Of a stretch of 64,000 nucleotides of DNA, positions 1 to 9,181 are shown one piece after another. The first letter of the stretch is position 1. Every line of letters starts with the position of its first letter. Position numbers and translations under genes: made by a program. Under the pieces are notes generated by a model. The model was given only the letters and a program-made list of their open reading frames with translations, was not told the origin of the DNA and searched no databases. The DNA comes from Microbulbifer elongatus (GTDB lineage: Bacteria > Pseudomonadota > Gammaproteobacteria > Pseudomonadales > Cellvibrionaceae): NCBI RefSeq assembly GCF_020524885.1, contig NZ_JAIVKJ010000001.1:1426001-1490000 (forward strand), in the 5' to 3' direction.

Positions 1-684
1 TTTTGCAATCCCTTCCTTTATTACCTGACGTTGTTTCACGCCTACGAGCTGCTGCCCGCGCAGCAGGCGCAGCCGCTCAATTACACCTGGGGCGTTTTAC
101 TGGCGCTGTTGTCTGTGCCTTTGCTCAAGCAAAAGTTGCGCCGGCAAGATCTTGTAGCCGGGGTCGTCTGTTATTCTGGCGTGCTGGTGATCGCCACGGG
201 GGGCAATCTGCTGGGGTTGCAGTTTGATCAGCCCTGGGGCGTGGTGCTCGCGCTGTTGAGTACGCTGATCTGGTCCTGTTACTGGCTTTTGAATACCCGG
301 ATTGGCGGCAGTGCTGCGGTCAATCTGTTTCTCACCTTCTGTTGTGGCCTGCCATGGCTTGCTGGTGCTCTGCTTTGGCAGGGCTGGGGGCAGGGCGACA
401 GCTGGCAGTGGCCGCCGTTGGCCGGCTGGGTGGGAGCGCTGTATGTAGGGCTGTTTGAAATGGGTATTGCGTTCCTGTTGTGGCAGGCGGCGATGATGAG
501 TTGCGACAATACCGCGCGCATCAGCAATTTCATTTACCTTTCACCACCACTGTCCCTGTTACTGATTGCGCTGCTGGTCGGTGAAAAAATCCAGATGGCC
601 ACCATCGCTGGGCTGGCAATGATCTTGCTCGGCGTAGCGATACAGCAGGGCGCACTGAAGCGCCTGCTTTTTCAGAGATCCTGA
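1..684 (+). CDS. EamA/DMT family transporter, 3' part
   Basis: The reading frame is open from the first base, so the gene begins outside the window; 227 codons plus the stop are visible. The product is a chain of hydrophobic segments separated by short loops, ending in a helix and a short basic tail (KRLLFQRS). This is the C-terminal part of a drug/metabolite transporter with EamA domains, an inner membrane family that exports amino acids or other small metabolites. The substrate cannot be read from sequence. The next gene starts 73 bases downstream on the same strand. Confidence 0.75.
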   Translation, partial: FCNPFLYYLTLFHAYELLPAQQAQPLNYTWGVLLALLSVPLLKQKLRRQDLVAGVVCYSGVLVIATGGNLLGLQFDQPWGVVLALLSTLIWSCYWLLNTRIGGSAAVNLFLTFCCGLPWLAGALLWQGWGQGDSWQWPPLAGWVGALYVGLFEMGIAFLLWQAAMMSCDNTARISNFIYLSPPLSLLLIALLVGEKIQMATIAGLAMILLGVAIQQGALKRLLFQRS

Positions 685-757
685 AAACCCGATAAAACTA
701 ATAAAGAGCTGAGACCCATAAGGTCCACGAGAAAATAGTGAGCGAGGTGAGAGCGTT

Positions 758-1915
758 ATGAATTTTGAGCTGACTGAAGAGCAACAGATGATCCAGGAGG
801 CCGCGCGCCAGTTCGCCGAGAGCGAGCTGAAACCGATCGCGGCTGAACTGGACAAGACCGGCAACCGCGCGCTGTTCCTGGAAAAGCTGAAGGAGCTGGC
901 GCAGCTCGGTTTTATGGGAATCAATATCGACCCCGACTTCGGCGGCACCGGTGCCGGCACCATTGCCTTCAGCCTCGCGATTGCGGAGATTGCCCGCGGC
1001 TGCGCTTCCACGGCGACGACCACTTCTGTCACCAATATGGTGGCCGAAGTGATTCAGGCCATGGGGACCGATGCCCAGAAAAATTACTTCCTGCCGAAAA
1101 TCTGTAGCGGCGAATATCCGGCCGGCTCTTTCTGTCTCACCGAGCCCAGTTCAGGCTCTGATGCGGCCGCCATGCGTACCCGTGCGGTCAAGGACGGCGA
1201 CGACTACGTGCTGAATGGCAGTAAACTGTTTATTAGCAGCGCCGAGTTTGCCGGTGTGTTTGTGGTGTGGGCGGTAACCGATTCCTCCGCGCCGAAAGGG
1301 AAGGGGATATCCTGCTTCTTGGTCGAGGCCGGAACCCCGGGGCTGGTCATCGGTAAAGCCGAAGAAAAAATGGGGCAGAAAGCGTCGGTTACCAATGAGG
1401 TGGCCTTTGAGGACTGCCGCGTTCCGGCTGCAAATATGCTGGGGGAAGAAAATCGCGGCTTCCGTATTGCCGCCGGCGAGCTCGCTGGTGGACGCATTGG
1501 TATCGGATCGCTCGCTCTGGGCATCGGCATGGAAGCGCTGGATTGTGCGCGCACCTATTTGCAGGAGCGCCAGCAGTTTGGCAAGCCACTGGCGCAGTTC
1601 CAGGGGCTGCAGTGGCAGCTCGCCGACAAGTACACCGAAATGGAAGCCGCACGGCTGCTGCTGCTGCAGGCTGCATGGCAGAAAGATGCCGGGCAGCCGT
1701 TTGGCCCTGCCGCGTCCATGGCGAAACTCTACGCTTCTGAGAAAGCGAATGAAGCCTGCTATGTCGCTCTGCAGATGCACGGCGGCGTGGGTTATACCCG
1801 GGAATTCCCGCTAGAGCGCATGGCGCGGGACGTGCGTATTACCACCATTTATGAAGGTACCAGTGAGATCCAGCGGCTGATCATCGCGCGCCACCTGTTG
1901 GATGGTGTGCGTTAA
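758..1915 (+). CDS. acyl-CoA dehydrogenase (short/medium-chain type)
   Basis: 385 residues, the normal length for the family. FAD enzyme that makes the alpha,beta double bond in an acyl-CoA and passes electrons to ETF. The flavin-contacting signatures CLTEPSSGSD and GSKLFISSAE are present, and the C-terminal YEGTSEIQR carries the catalytic base Glu366 at the position used by short- and medium-chain, butyryl- and 2-methylacyl-CoA dehydrogenases, unlike the carboxylase-operon enzyme at 12797-13963. A purine-rich ribosome site (GAGGTGA) lies 7 bases before the ATG. It is followed by a strong terminator, so it is probably the end of its transcript. The exact chain length or branching of the substrate is not determined. 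Confidence 0.93.
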   Translation: MNFELTEEQQMIQEAARQFAESELKPIAAELDKTGNRALFLEKLKELAQLGFMGINIDPDFGGTGAGTIAFSLAIAEIARGCASTATTTSVTNMVAEVIQAMGTDAQKNYFLPKICSGEYPAGSFCLTEPSSGSDAAAMRTRAVKDGDDYVLNGSKLFISSAEFAGVFVVWAVTDSSAPKGKGISCFLVEAGTPGLVIGKAEEKMGQKASVTNEVAFEDCRVPAANMLGEENRGFRIAAGELAGGRIGIGSLALGIGMEALDCARTYLQERQQFGKPLAQFQGLQWQLADKYTEMEAARLLLLQAAWQKDAGQPFGPAASMAKLYASEKANEACYVALQMHGGVGYTREFPLERMARDVRITTIYEGTSEIQRLIIARHLLDGVR

Positions 1916-1942
1916 TTTCCTGTAGATTTTTCTGCGTACACG

Positions 1943-1990
1943 AGCCCCAGCAGCCAAAAGCGGTTGCTGGGGCTTTGTACTTTTTGTTTT
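1943..1990 (+). terminator. intrinsic terminator after acyl-CoA dehydrogenase
   Basis: A GC-rich stem (AGCCCCAGCA paired with TGCTGGGGCT, extended by CC/GG) at 1943-1974 closes a short A-rich loop and is followed by a T-rich stretch up to 1990. It lies 28 bases after the stop codon. Confidence 0.85.
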
Positions 1991-2028
1991 CGCTTCGATT
2001 CGTCAGTTAGACGAAAAGGACCAGATAG

Positions 2029-2778
2029 TTGAGTTCACAGATTGCCTCTACAGTTGATCGCCCATGGTTGATGGGGGCGCGCGAGGCCATTCCCCTATTG
2101 GGTGGATATATCCCGGTGGCGATTTCCTTCGGCGTTATCGCCGTGCAATCCGGCTTTACTGGCTGGGAGGCAGTGCTCATTTCCACCCTGGTCTATGCAG
2201 GTGCGTCGCAGTTCCTGTTTGTCGCCATGGTGGCCGCTGGGGCGCCACTCTGGTTTGTGGTATTGATGACCCTGCTAATCAATGCGCGCCATGTGGTGTA
2301 CGGGCCGAACATTGCGCCCTGGCTGACGGCAAGTCGCTGGTGGCCCTGGCTGATGCACGGGCTTACGGACCAGACGTTTGCCTTGTCCCATGTGCGGTTG
2401 CCGCAGCTTGCGGAGAGTCAACGCAAGGCTTGGTTTATCGGTTTGTCGGTGGTGGCGTGGTTTAGCTGGATTGGTGGCACGGTGGTTGGCGCCGTTGCGG
2501 GCCAGGAATTGACACAGCGCTCACCACTGCTCGGGGAGGTCATGCCGTTTGCGCTGCCGGCCCTGTTCCTGGTGTTGCTGGCGCCGCGCTTTGCAGCCCG
2601 ACTTTGGGCGGTTACTCTGGGTGTGACAATTGTCATTGCTTTGCTGCTGGCGGTGTTCGGCTTCAAGAACGCGGCCATTCCCATAGCGGCAGTCTGCGGT
2701 GCTCTGGTCTATTACGGCATCAGCGCTCTGGCTACAGAAAAAGTGCAGCGGGCAGGGGAGGTGCGCAATGGGCAGTGA
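2029..2778 (+). CDS. azlC: AzlC family branched-chain amino acid exporter, large subunit
   Basis: 249 residues. TTG start chosen because AAAAGGA lies 8 bases upstream and the N-terminus then matches the family. The sequence has GYIPVAISFGVIAV and a run of membrane helices with the conserved AGASQFLFVAM and NARHVVYGP segments typical of AzlC/YgaZ. With AzlD it forms an inner membrane exporter of branched-chain amino acids and analogues such as azaleucine; in E. coli the pair is YgaZH. The stop codon overlaps the azlD start by 11 bases, so the two are translationally coupled. Confidence 0.92.
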   Translation: MSSQIASTVDRPWLMGAREAIPLLGGYIPVAISFGVIAVQSGFTGWEAVLISTLVYAGASQFLFVAMVAAGAPLWFVVLMTLLINARHVVYGPNIAPWLTASRWWPWLMHGLTDQTFALSHVRLPQLAESQRKAWFIGLSVVAWFSWIGGTVVGAVAGQELTQRSPLLGEVMPFALPALFLVLLAPRFAARLWAVTLGVTIVIALLLAVFGFKNAAIPIAAVCGALVYYGISALATEKVQRAGEVRNGQ

Positions 2779-3118
2779 ACTGTGGTTTGCACTACTGGTA
2801 ACGGCACTCGGCACCTTCCTGATGCGCGCTCTGCCATTGTTATGGATGCGGCGCCACCTGATCCGCAAGCAGGCCAGTAATACTCTGGATGCGATGCCCT
2901 CCTGGCTCACCGTGCTCGGGCCACTGATGATTGCGGCAATGTTTGGTGTGTCACTGGTGCCTTCCTCGATCAATACCGCCACCTGCCTTTCCACTGCCGT
3001 CGGAACCCTCGCCACTTATCTGGTTTGGTGGCGCACGCGTTCGCTGGGCTGGCCGGTATTTTTCGGTGTGGCGGTCTATGGCGGCGTCTTGTTACTGGCG
3101 AATGCCGCCGGCATCTGA
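2768..3118 (+). CDS. azlD: AzlD family branched-chain amino acid exporter, small subunit
   Basis: 116 residues from the ATG at 2768, which lies inside the end of azlC; a longer upstream frame exists but has no family similarity. Several membrane helices and the family motif RALPLLWMRR are visible near the N-terminus. AzlD is the small partner needed by AzlC for export. Confidence 0.9.
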   Translation: MGSELWFALLVTALGTFLMRALPLLWMRRHLIRKQASNTLDAMPSWLTVLGPLMIAAMFGVSLVPSSINTATCLSTAVGTLATYLVWWRTRSLGWPVFFGVAVYGGVLLLANAAGI

Positions 3119-3196
3119 TGTCAGGGATTTACAGATTTTGACATCTATAAACCCGCAGGTGGCAATTTACTAACTAACTTCACTTAAGAGAAAAAT

Positions 3197-3234
3197 CCCC
3201 AGGTGTACGGCCCCGCCGTGTGTCAATCCTGGGG
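3197..3234 (+). terminator. hairpin between azlD and the DcaP-like gene
   Basis: CCCCAGG at 3197-3203 pairs with CCTGGGG at 3228-3234 across a 24-base loop. There is no strong T run after it, so it may be a weak terminator or a leader structure of the next gene. Confidence 0.3.
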
Positions 3235-3259
3235 TTGTATCATCTAATGGTGAAATGAA

Positions 3260-4681
3260 GTGCGAGTCCTCCCCCTTCTGTTAGTTGGCCCTCTCGTTGC
3301 CAGTGCGGTGCTGGCGGTCTCGTCCTCCTATGCCCAAACCGATAATGACGAGGCGGGAGAACTGCTCGAAGTGATCGAGGTGCAGCAGCGCCGTCTGGAT
3401 GAGCAGGAACGCGAGATCGCCGATCAAAAACGCGCGCAGCAGCAGCTGCGGCGGCAAGTGGAAGCTCTGCAGGAGCGACGCACGCCCATTGCCCCCTCGG
3501 CCACTACCGTTGAACTGACTCCCTCTGAACAAACCGAATTAAAAATACTGCTGGAGAGGGAATCCAAGGCGGCGAAGGTCGATTGGCCCGGTTCATTTGA
3601 TGTGTACGGCAGCAAGACACGTTTCAAAATCAGTGGCTTTGTCGAGCTTGATGTAACGCACGATAACAACGCCATCGGCACACCGAGTGCCTTTGTTACC
3701 GCTGCAATCGCAACCGACGGCGGTACACCGCCTGAGGGATCAGACGGCTTAACGAATTTCTCGGTGCAAGTCTCGCGATTGGCAGTGGAAACACGTACGC
3801 CGGTAAGCACCCATCAGCTGAAGACATTCATTTCGATCGACTTTTTCGGCGACTTCTCTTCCACCAGTCCCGACCCGCGACTGCGTGAGGCCTACGGTTC
3901 CGTAAGCGATATTCTCCTGGGTGGCGACCTGTTGCTCGGCCAAACCTGGTCGACCATGACCTATCTGCCGTCATTTCCCAATACCCTGGATTTTGAGGGG
4001 CCCCCGGCGGGAGTCGCCACTCGACGCGCCATGCTTCGCTGGACACGAGAATTGAGGCGTTGCCTCAAATTGAAGTTGGCTTTCGAGGCACCCAATAGCC
4101 GGACCTTTACCGATGCAGATGCGGCGTCGGAATGGCCGGATGGCATCATGGCCCTTGCTTGGGAAACCGATATGGTGCGTATTCAGGGCGCGGTGGTTCG
4201 TCGCGATCTCAGGGCCAGTGTCAACGATGATTTTGTGGTGAGCGAGGACGCTTGGGGTGGGAATATCGCGGGAAGATTAAATATGCCCTGGTCGAATAGG
4301 CAGGACTTCCTGACATTCTCCTATGTGAGTGGAGACGGGATCGGCGGGCTATTGAATGATGCGCCGACGGATGCCATTTACGATTTTGCCGGGGACAGAC
4401 TGTATGACATCCCCGTCAATGGCGGCTGGCTCGGTTTTCAGCACTGGTGGAGCCCGGACTTCTATTCTGTGGTGAGCTATGGAGAGCTGAAAGCGAATAA
4501 CCGCGAGATTCAGCCGCCTGACGCCTACCGGCACGCAAAATACAGCAGCGCCAACCTGGTCTGGACACCATTCCCGAACTGGCTGTTTGGTTTCGAGGTG
4601 CTGCACGGCTCGCGTGAAGACAAGGATGGCGCCAGGGGATCCGTCACACGTTTTCAATTCACCAGCCGCCTGAGCTTTTAG
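3260..4681 (+). CDS. DcaP-like outer membrane porin
   Basis: 473 residues with a GTG start. Residues 1-25 form a signal peptide ending SYA-Q; residues about 37-75 are a Glu/Arg/Gln-rich coiled coil; from about residue 105 the chain is beta-rich (VDWPGSFDVYGSKTRFKISG) and ends in a C-terminal phenylalanine (TSRLSF), the signal for outer membrane assembly. This layout matches the DcaP family of trimeric porins, whose N-terminal coiled coil trimerises in the periplasm. Known relatives transport dicarboxylates or other anions; the substrate here is unknown. The ribosome site is weak. No other gene can be assigned to its transcript on evidence. Confidence 0.75.
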   Translation: MRVLPLLLVGPLVASAVLAVSSSYAQTDNDEAGELLEVIEVQQRRLDEQEREIADQKRAQQQLRRQVEALQERRTPIAPSATTVELTPSEQTELKILLERESKAAKVDWPGSFDVYGSKTRFKISGFVELDVTHDNNAIGTPSAFVTAAIATDGGTPPEGSDGLTNFSVQVSRLAVETRTPVSTHQLKTFISIDFFGDFSSTSPDPRLREAYGSVSDILLGGDLLLGQTWSTMTYLPSFPNTLDFEGPPAGVATRRAMLRWTRELRRCLKLKLAFEAPNSRTFTDADAASEWPDGIMALAWETDMVRIQGAVVRRDLRASVNDDFVVSEDAWGGNIAGRLNMPWSNRQDFLTFSYVSGDGIGGLLNDAPTDAIYDFAGDRLYDIPVNGGWLGFQHWWSPDFYSVVSYGELKANNREIQPPDAYRHAKYSSANLVWTPFPNWLFGFEVLHGSREDKDGARGSVTRFQFTSRLSF

Positions 4682-4692
4682 AGGAGCCGATT

Positions 4693-5340
4693 ATGGTGAA
4701 GCATAGGCAGAATCGGCTCCTGGCCAGCGATGATAAGCCTCGGTGGATGGAGAGAGTGTCAGAGACGGTGGGGATGGTCGGAATGATTGGAATCTATCTT
4801 GGGCGTTACCGGGCTGTGCTGCTTGCCGGCATCCTGGTATTGACTGCCTGCTCCGGTACCGGCACCCACGTGAATGACGTGTGGAGTGCGCCCGGCAGTG
4901 GCAGTTATTCAATGGGCCGTACCATGGTGATTGTGCTTACCCGCACCCCGGCTGTAAGCGATATGGTAGAGCGCATTCTTGTGCGCCAGTTGCAAGACGA
5001 GGGCGTATCGGCAGAAGCCTGGCATTTGATTGTGCCGGGCGTGCACGGGCCGGGGCGGACGCAAATTGTGCCGGTAGTGACCTCCGCGGGTTACACATCG
5101 GTGCTGGTTGTAAACGTTCTGCAGGTCAAACAGGTTGAGCGGGAATATCCCGCTGCCCAGGTTGCCCGGGCGGAAGTCAAATTGTTCAGCGTCCTTACGG
5201 GGGATCGAGTCTGGACCATGACCGCGGATACCTATGTGCGCAGTGTCACGGGCACGAGCCTGATTATTCCGCAAGAAGAGGATGTGCAGCATTTTGCCGA
5301 AGCGGTAACGGACGAACTTATTCGCTCCGGAATTTTGTAG
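4693..5340 (+). CDS. hypothetical lipoprotein
   Basis: 215 residues as drawn, with GAGGAG 7 bases before the ATG. A hydrophobic stretch ending in the lipobox LTAC places the lipidated cysteine at residue 53, which is late; starts at Met19 or Met28 would give a more usual signal peptide, though with poorer ribosome sites. The mature part has a region resembling TolB-N/LPS-assembly-type lipoprotein folds (repeated hydrophobic strands, VTSAGYTSVLVVNVLQVKQ, then a C-terminal helix EAVTDELIRSGIL), as in small lipoproteins that track the outer membrane. I do not recognise the family with certainty. It is convergent with greB. Confidence 0.7.
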   Translation: MVKHRQNRLLASDDKPRWMERVSETVGMVGMIGIYLGRYRAVLLAGILVLTACSGTGTHVNDVWSAPGSGSYSMGRTMVIVLTRTPAVSDMVERILVRQLQDEGVSAEAWHLIVPGVHGPGRTQIVPVVTSAGYTSVLVVNVLQVKQVEREYPAAQVARAEVKLFSVLTGDRVWTMTADTYVRSVTGTSLIIPQEEDVQHFAEAVTDELIRSGIL

Positions 5341-5397
5341 GCGCTGGGTATCGATGGTTCTTGCTAGGTACTAGCCGTCATCGCCCGCTGGCGGGCC

Positions 5398-5913
5398 TTA
5401 CACGTCAGGTGAGGCTTGCGGGTAGTCGATTTCGCAGATGTAATAGGTCACCCACTGTTCCATCTGCTGCACTTCCACTTCGTCGTCCAGGCGCTTGCCG
5501 AGCAGGGCGCGCGCAACCGGTGAATCCATCGAGATCAACCCCTCTTTCACATTGAATTCGTCCGGTCCAACGATGCGGTACCGTACGGTCTTCCCTTCAT
5601 CATCTTCCAGCGTTACCCAGGCACCGAAAAAGACTTTCTCCCGATCATCCGGGATGCGATCCACTACGGTAATTTCTTCCAGCCGTTTGGTGAGGAAACG
5701 TACCCGGCTGTCGATCTCTCGCAGTCGTTTCTTGCCGTAGATGTAGTCCGCATTCTCGCTGCGGTCGCCGAGCTTGGCCGCGTCACTCACGGCCTGAGTC
5801 ACCCGCGGGCGCTCGACCTCCCACAGCTGCTTGACCTCGGCGCGCATACGCGCCGCACCCTCGGGGGTGATATAGCGCGAACCTCTGGGCCGCGGCGGTC
5901 TCCAGCGCCCCAT
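5398..5913 (-). CDS. greB: transcription elongation factor GreB
   Basis: 171 residues. An N-terminal coiled coil precedes the GreA/B signature GDRSENADYIYGKKRLRE, followed by the FKBP-like C-terminal domain (FGAWVTLEDDEGKTVRYRIVG). The YIYGKK form of the signature is that of GreB rather than GreA. It enters the RNA polymerase secondary channel and stimulates cleavage of backtracked RNA. The ATG overlaps the stop codon of the upstream S9 peptidase gene by one base (TAATG), so the two are co-translated. Confidence 0.93.
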   Translation of the reverse strand: MGRWRPPRPRGSRYITPEGAARMRAEVKQLWEVERPRVTQAVSDAAKLGDRSENADYIYGKKRLREIDSRVRFLTKRLEEITVVDRIPDDREKVFFGAWVTLEDDEGKTVRYRIVGPDEFNVKEGLISMDSPVARALLGKRLDDEVEVQQMEQWVTYYICEIDYPQASPDV

Positions 5914-7895
5914 TAGCGTTTCCCATCCAGGTTGTCGATATGAATACCGGGGCCGGCGACCGGCAGTGGGAAATTGAAAATGCGGCTATAAAACTCCAGC
6001 TCACCGTCCAGGGCCATTTTGATACTACTGGCGGCGCGGAAGCCGTGGCCTTCTTCCTCGAAGGTAATGTAGGAAACCGGAACCCCGCGCTCGCGCAGCG
6101 CGTTTACCATGGTCTCCGCCTGATTGGGGGGGACTACCTTGTCTTCCATGCCCTGGAAAAAAATCACAGGGCAGCCGAGTTGCTCAATGTGATTGATCGG
6201 GGAGCGCTCGCGATAAGTAGCCTCCGCGCGTGGCCAGGGGCCGACCAGTTTGTCGAGGTAGCGCGACTCAAATTTGTGGGTGTCCTGGGCGAGGGTGGTG
6301 AGGTCGCCAATGCCGTAATGACTGGCGCCCGCGGAAAACGTATTGTGAAAGGTGAGTGCGGCAAGCACGGTGTATCCACCGGCACTGCCACCCTTGATCA
6401 ACAGGCGGTCCGGGTCCGCGAGGCCCTGTTGCACCAGGTATTCGGCCCCGGCACAAACATCCTCTACATCCAGAACACCCCAGGTGTCTTTTAATCGGTC
6501 GCGGTATTCGCGGCCATACCCGGTACTCCCGGAATAGTTTACATCGAGGATGGCGAAGCCCCGGCTGGTCCAGTACTGCACTTTCAGGTTCAGGCCGGCG
6601 GAGGTGGCGCCGGTGGGGCCGCCGTGGCCAAATACGATCAGCGGTGGCTTTTCTTCTGCAGGCGCGGTGAATTCGGGGTTGCAGGGCGGGTAATAGAAAC
6701 CGTATACCTCGCGCCCGTCTTTTTGGTACGCAATCGGCTGGGCGCGGGAAAACCAGCTCGGCTCAACCGGGGCAGCGCTGCTGCTGGCAATCACGGAGAA
6801 AGCGTCGCTGTCGCCATCGTAGAGTGAAACGCTGGGAAAGTCGGTAGAGCCGCTGGCAATAAATACCGCACGGTTTTGCGCACAGTTAATGCTCTCAAAG
6901 TCACAGCCGGGGTGTTGCAGGGCCTTTACCTGTCCGTTTTGCAGGTCGATCAGTGCCAGCTTCCAGATACCGTCCTGGGTATAGGTACAAAATATGGTCT
7001 GCGGGTTCAGGAATCCATAAGTGGACATGCCAAATACCCACTGGGGCGTGGCAAATTCCGCGGCGCATTCCCACAGCGGTGATTCACTGCCCGCGCGGTA
7101 GATGTTCCACCAGTTGCTGCGGTCGGAAACGTAAAACAATTCCCCGCAAGGCGACCACTGGGGCTGGAATACCGACTCGTTTTTACCGCCAGCAATCTGG
7201 CGCGCTTTGGCAATTGCCCCTTTCTCGTCCAGCTCGGCGAGCATCAGCTCTGTGGCATCCCACGGCATGTCCGGGTGATTCCACTGCAGGTAGCTAAGTT
7301 CGAGTCCGTCGGGACTCAGCGCCGGGTTGGAATAAAAATCCGCGCCTTCCGCGAGTACCGTAATTTCGCCATTGCTTTCCGCCGCTGCCAGGTCGATGGC
7401 AACCAGCCGGGCTACGGCTTCACGGGTCTCGTCGCTTTTGTCTTCCTGAACGCACAGCAGGCGGTTGCGCCGGAGATCGAGCTGTAAGTCCGCGTAGTGG
7501 TAGGGCCCTTCCGGGGTTATGGGTTCAGGCACTTCGCCGTCCAGTGGCATGCGGTAAATACGCTGGTCGGCCGCGAGTACAAAGAACACTTGCCCATTGC
7601 CAACCGTGTAAACCCCGCCACCGTATTCGTGGGCTTTGGAGCGCACACTGAGAGGGGCCGGCAGCAGGTCGCGCCGGCCGGACTGCGCATCATATTCCAC
7701 CAATGCCGAGCGGCCTTTTTCCGCGGGGCGCGATTCCAGCCAGTAAACTTTGCCATCAAATTGGCGCGCTTCGCTCAGGCGCACGTTGCCAGCGGTAAGC
7801 AGTTCTGCATTGATCTCCGACGGCCAGCTTCCATAAGGGGCCTCTTTCCGAGCCTGATCTGGTGTCGTGCCGGTTTTATGATCGCTGGTGGACAA
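5913..7895 (-). CDS. S9 family peptidase (prolyl oligopeptidase/acylaminoacyl type)
   Basis: 660 residues from a TTG start at 7895 that has AGGAG 7 bases upstream; the open frame continues further but without family similarity. The first ~390 residues form the beta-propeller; the alpha/beta hydrolase domain follows, with GHGGPTGATSA (oxyanion region), the nucleophile Ser504 in GGSAGGY, Asp585 in GMEDKVVPP and His617 in EEEGHGF. These enzymes cut short peptides or N-acyl amino acids in the cytoplasm; no signal peptide is present. It is co-transcribed with greB and its promoter region contains the predicted TetR operator at 8016-8033, so it may belong to the same regulon as the acyl-CoA carboxylase operon. 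Confidence 0.88.
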   Translation of the reverse strand: MSTSDHKTGTTPDQARKEAPYGSWPSEINAELLTAGNVRLSEARQFDGKVYWLESRPAEKGRSALVEYDAQSGRRDLLPAPLSVRSKAHEYGGGVYTVGNGQVFFVLAADQRIYRMPLDGEVPEPITPEGPYHYADLQLDLRRNRLLCVQEDKSDETREAVARLVAIDLAAAESNGEITVLAEGADFYSNPALSPDGLELSYLQWNHPDMPWDATELMLAELDEKGAIAKARQIAGGKNESVFQPQWSPCGELFYVSDRSNWWNIYRAGSESPLWECAAEFATPQWVFGMSTYGFLNPQTIFCTYTQDGIWKLALIDLQNGQVKALQHPGCDFESINCAQNRAVFIASGSTDFPSVSLYDGDSDAFSVIASSSAAPVEPSWFSRAQPIAYQKDGREVYGFYYPPCNPEFTAPAEEKPPLIVFGHGGPTGATSAGLNLKVQYWTSRGFAILDVNYSGSTGYGREYRDRLKDTWGVLDVEDVCAGAEYLVQQGLADPDRLLIKGGSAGGYTVLAALTFHNTFSAGASHYGIGDLTTLAQDTHKFESRYLDKLVGPWPRAEATYRERSPINHIEQLGCPVIFFQGMEDKVVPPNQAETMVNALRERGVPVSYITFEEEGHGFRAASSIKMALDGELEFYSRIFNFPLPVAGPGIHIDNLDGKR

Positions 7896-8015
7896 ACTTG
7901 ATCTCCTATCGTGCTGAATAAACTCATTGCGAGGCATTGTACGCCGGCATACCGGAGCGGCAAGTGGCGCTGTCTCACTATTTCCGATTGTGATACGCTC
8001 GGGAAAACCACAATA

Positions 8016-8033
8016 ACCAAGCAAGTGCTTGGT
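8016..8033. promoter_or_regulatory. predicted TetR-type operator, copy 1
   Basis: ACCAAGCAAGTGCTTGGT: arms ACCAAGC and GCTTGGT around a 4-base centre. The same 18-mer with one changed base (centre AAGC) lies beside the TetR gene at 15624-15641. It sits between the divergent S9 peptidase and BKACE genes. Binding by that regulator is inferred from the match and from the usual autoregulation of TetR genes. Confidence 0.65.
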
Positions 8034-8152
8034 CGGCTGTGGCGTGGCGAGACGGTAGTTCTGTTTGTGCGCTTCGTGTGCGCGACGGATATACGCACAG
8101 CTGCGCCTACTCAAAGTAGCCGTTCACACTTGCCGCTGCCGGGAGAACCACA

Positions 8153-9055
8153 ATGTCCCAGTCGTCGCCCGACATATCACCACCCATATCACCACCAATG
8201 TCGCCGGATGAAGTCGTGATTACCTGTGCCCTGACCGGTGTTCTAACCAATCCCGCGCAGCACCCGGTGCCAGTGACCCCGGAACAAATGGCCGCTTCCG
8301 CGAGAGAGGCGTTTGATGCCGGTGCTTCGGTTATGCACATCCATTTTCGCGCGCAGGGCGCCGGCAAGGGGCACTTGCCGAGCTGGGATCCGCTGGTCGC
8401 GCAAGCTATTGCAGAGGCGATTCGCGATGCCTGCCCCGGTGTCATTCTGAATTTCACCACCGGTACCATTGGCCGCGATCAGCAGGGCGCGCTCGACTGC
8501 CTGCGCGCGGGTAAGCCGGAAATTGCCGCCTGTAATGCAGGCAGCCTTAACTATCTCAAGGCCCGCTCCAGCGGCCAGTGGGCCTGGCCTCCCATGCTGT
8601 TTGAGAACACCGTGGACAAGATTGAGGAACTGCTCAATGTATGTCGGGAAGAGGGGGTACGCCCGGAGTTTGAGTGCTTTGACGTTGGTATAGTGCGCTC
8701 TGTAGGGATGTTTGCCGATGTCGGGCTGGTGGAGCGACCGAATTACAACCTGGTGATGGGGGTTGCCTCCGGAATGCCGGCGGATAGCGAGCTGTTGTCT
8801 ATTTTGCCCCGCTATATGAAAGAGGGCGCCCTGTGGCAAAGCACCTTAATCGGTCGCGAGGAAATCTGGCCGGTGCACCGCAAGACCGCGGAGCTCGGGG
8901 GGCATCTGCGCACCGGTATGGAAGATACCTTTTATCTGCCCGGCGGGCAGCGTGCCAGCGGTAACGGTGAACTGATCGAGGCGCTGGTGCAGGTTGCGCA
9001 ACAGGCCGGTCGAACCGTGGTGTCTCCCGAGAGAGCCCGGCAAATTTTTCTCTAG
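8153..9055 (+). CDS. 3-keto-5-aminohexanoate cleavage-family (BKACE) enzyme
   Basis: 300 residues; GGGAG lies 7 bases before the ATG. The BKACE/DUF849 hallmarks are visible: ITCALTGV near the N-terminus, the zinc-binding HIH (His62, His64 in SVMHIHFR), LNFTTGT and FECFDVG. Family members cleave a beta-keto acid with acetyl-CoA to give acetoacetate and an acyl-CoA; substrates range widely (3-keto-5-aminohexanoate, dehydrocarnitine, others), and the specificity is not readable here. The first 18 residues are a Ser/Pro-rich extension; Met16 is an alternative start. A putative TetR operator upstream links it to the acyl-CoA carboxylase cluster. Confidence 0.9.
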   Translation: MSQSSPDISPPISPPMSPDEVVITCALTGVLTNPAQHPVPVTPEQMAASAREAFDAGASVMHIHFRAQGAGKGHLPSWDPLVAQAIAEAIRDACPGVILNFTTGTIGRDQQGALDCLRAGKPEIAACNAGSLNYLKARSSGQWAWPPMLFENTVDKIEELLNVCREEGVRPEFECFDVGIVRSVGMFADVGLVERPNYNLVMGVASGMPADSELLSILPRYMKEGALWQSTLIGREEIWPVHRKTAELGGHLRTGMEDTFYLPGGQRASGNGELIEALVQVAQQAGRTVVSPERARQIFL

Positions 9056-9181
9056 CCCTTCATTGATACGCAACGCTGTTCCCTGCAACTGCTAGTCTTA
9101 ATCTGATTGCGTTATTCGGCGCCAACCGGTTTAGACATTTTCGGAATACTCCGGAACCGGGTCATAGCGGTGGAGAGTGGT

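Noticed and set aside
5383..5396. Hairpin GCCCG-CTGG-CGGGC between the lipoprotein gene and greB as a terminator
   Set aside because: No T run on either strand; left out of the feature list.
9056..9181. Glycine riboswitch before the AGCS symporter
   Set aside because: Only about 125 bases are available and no glycine-aptamer features could be seen.
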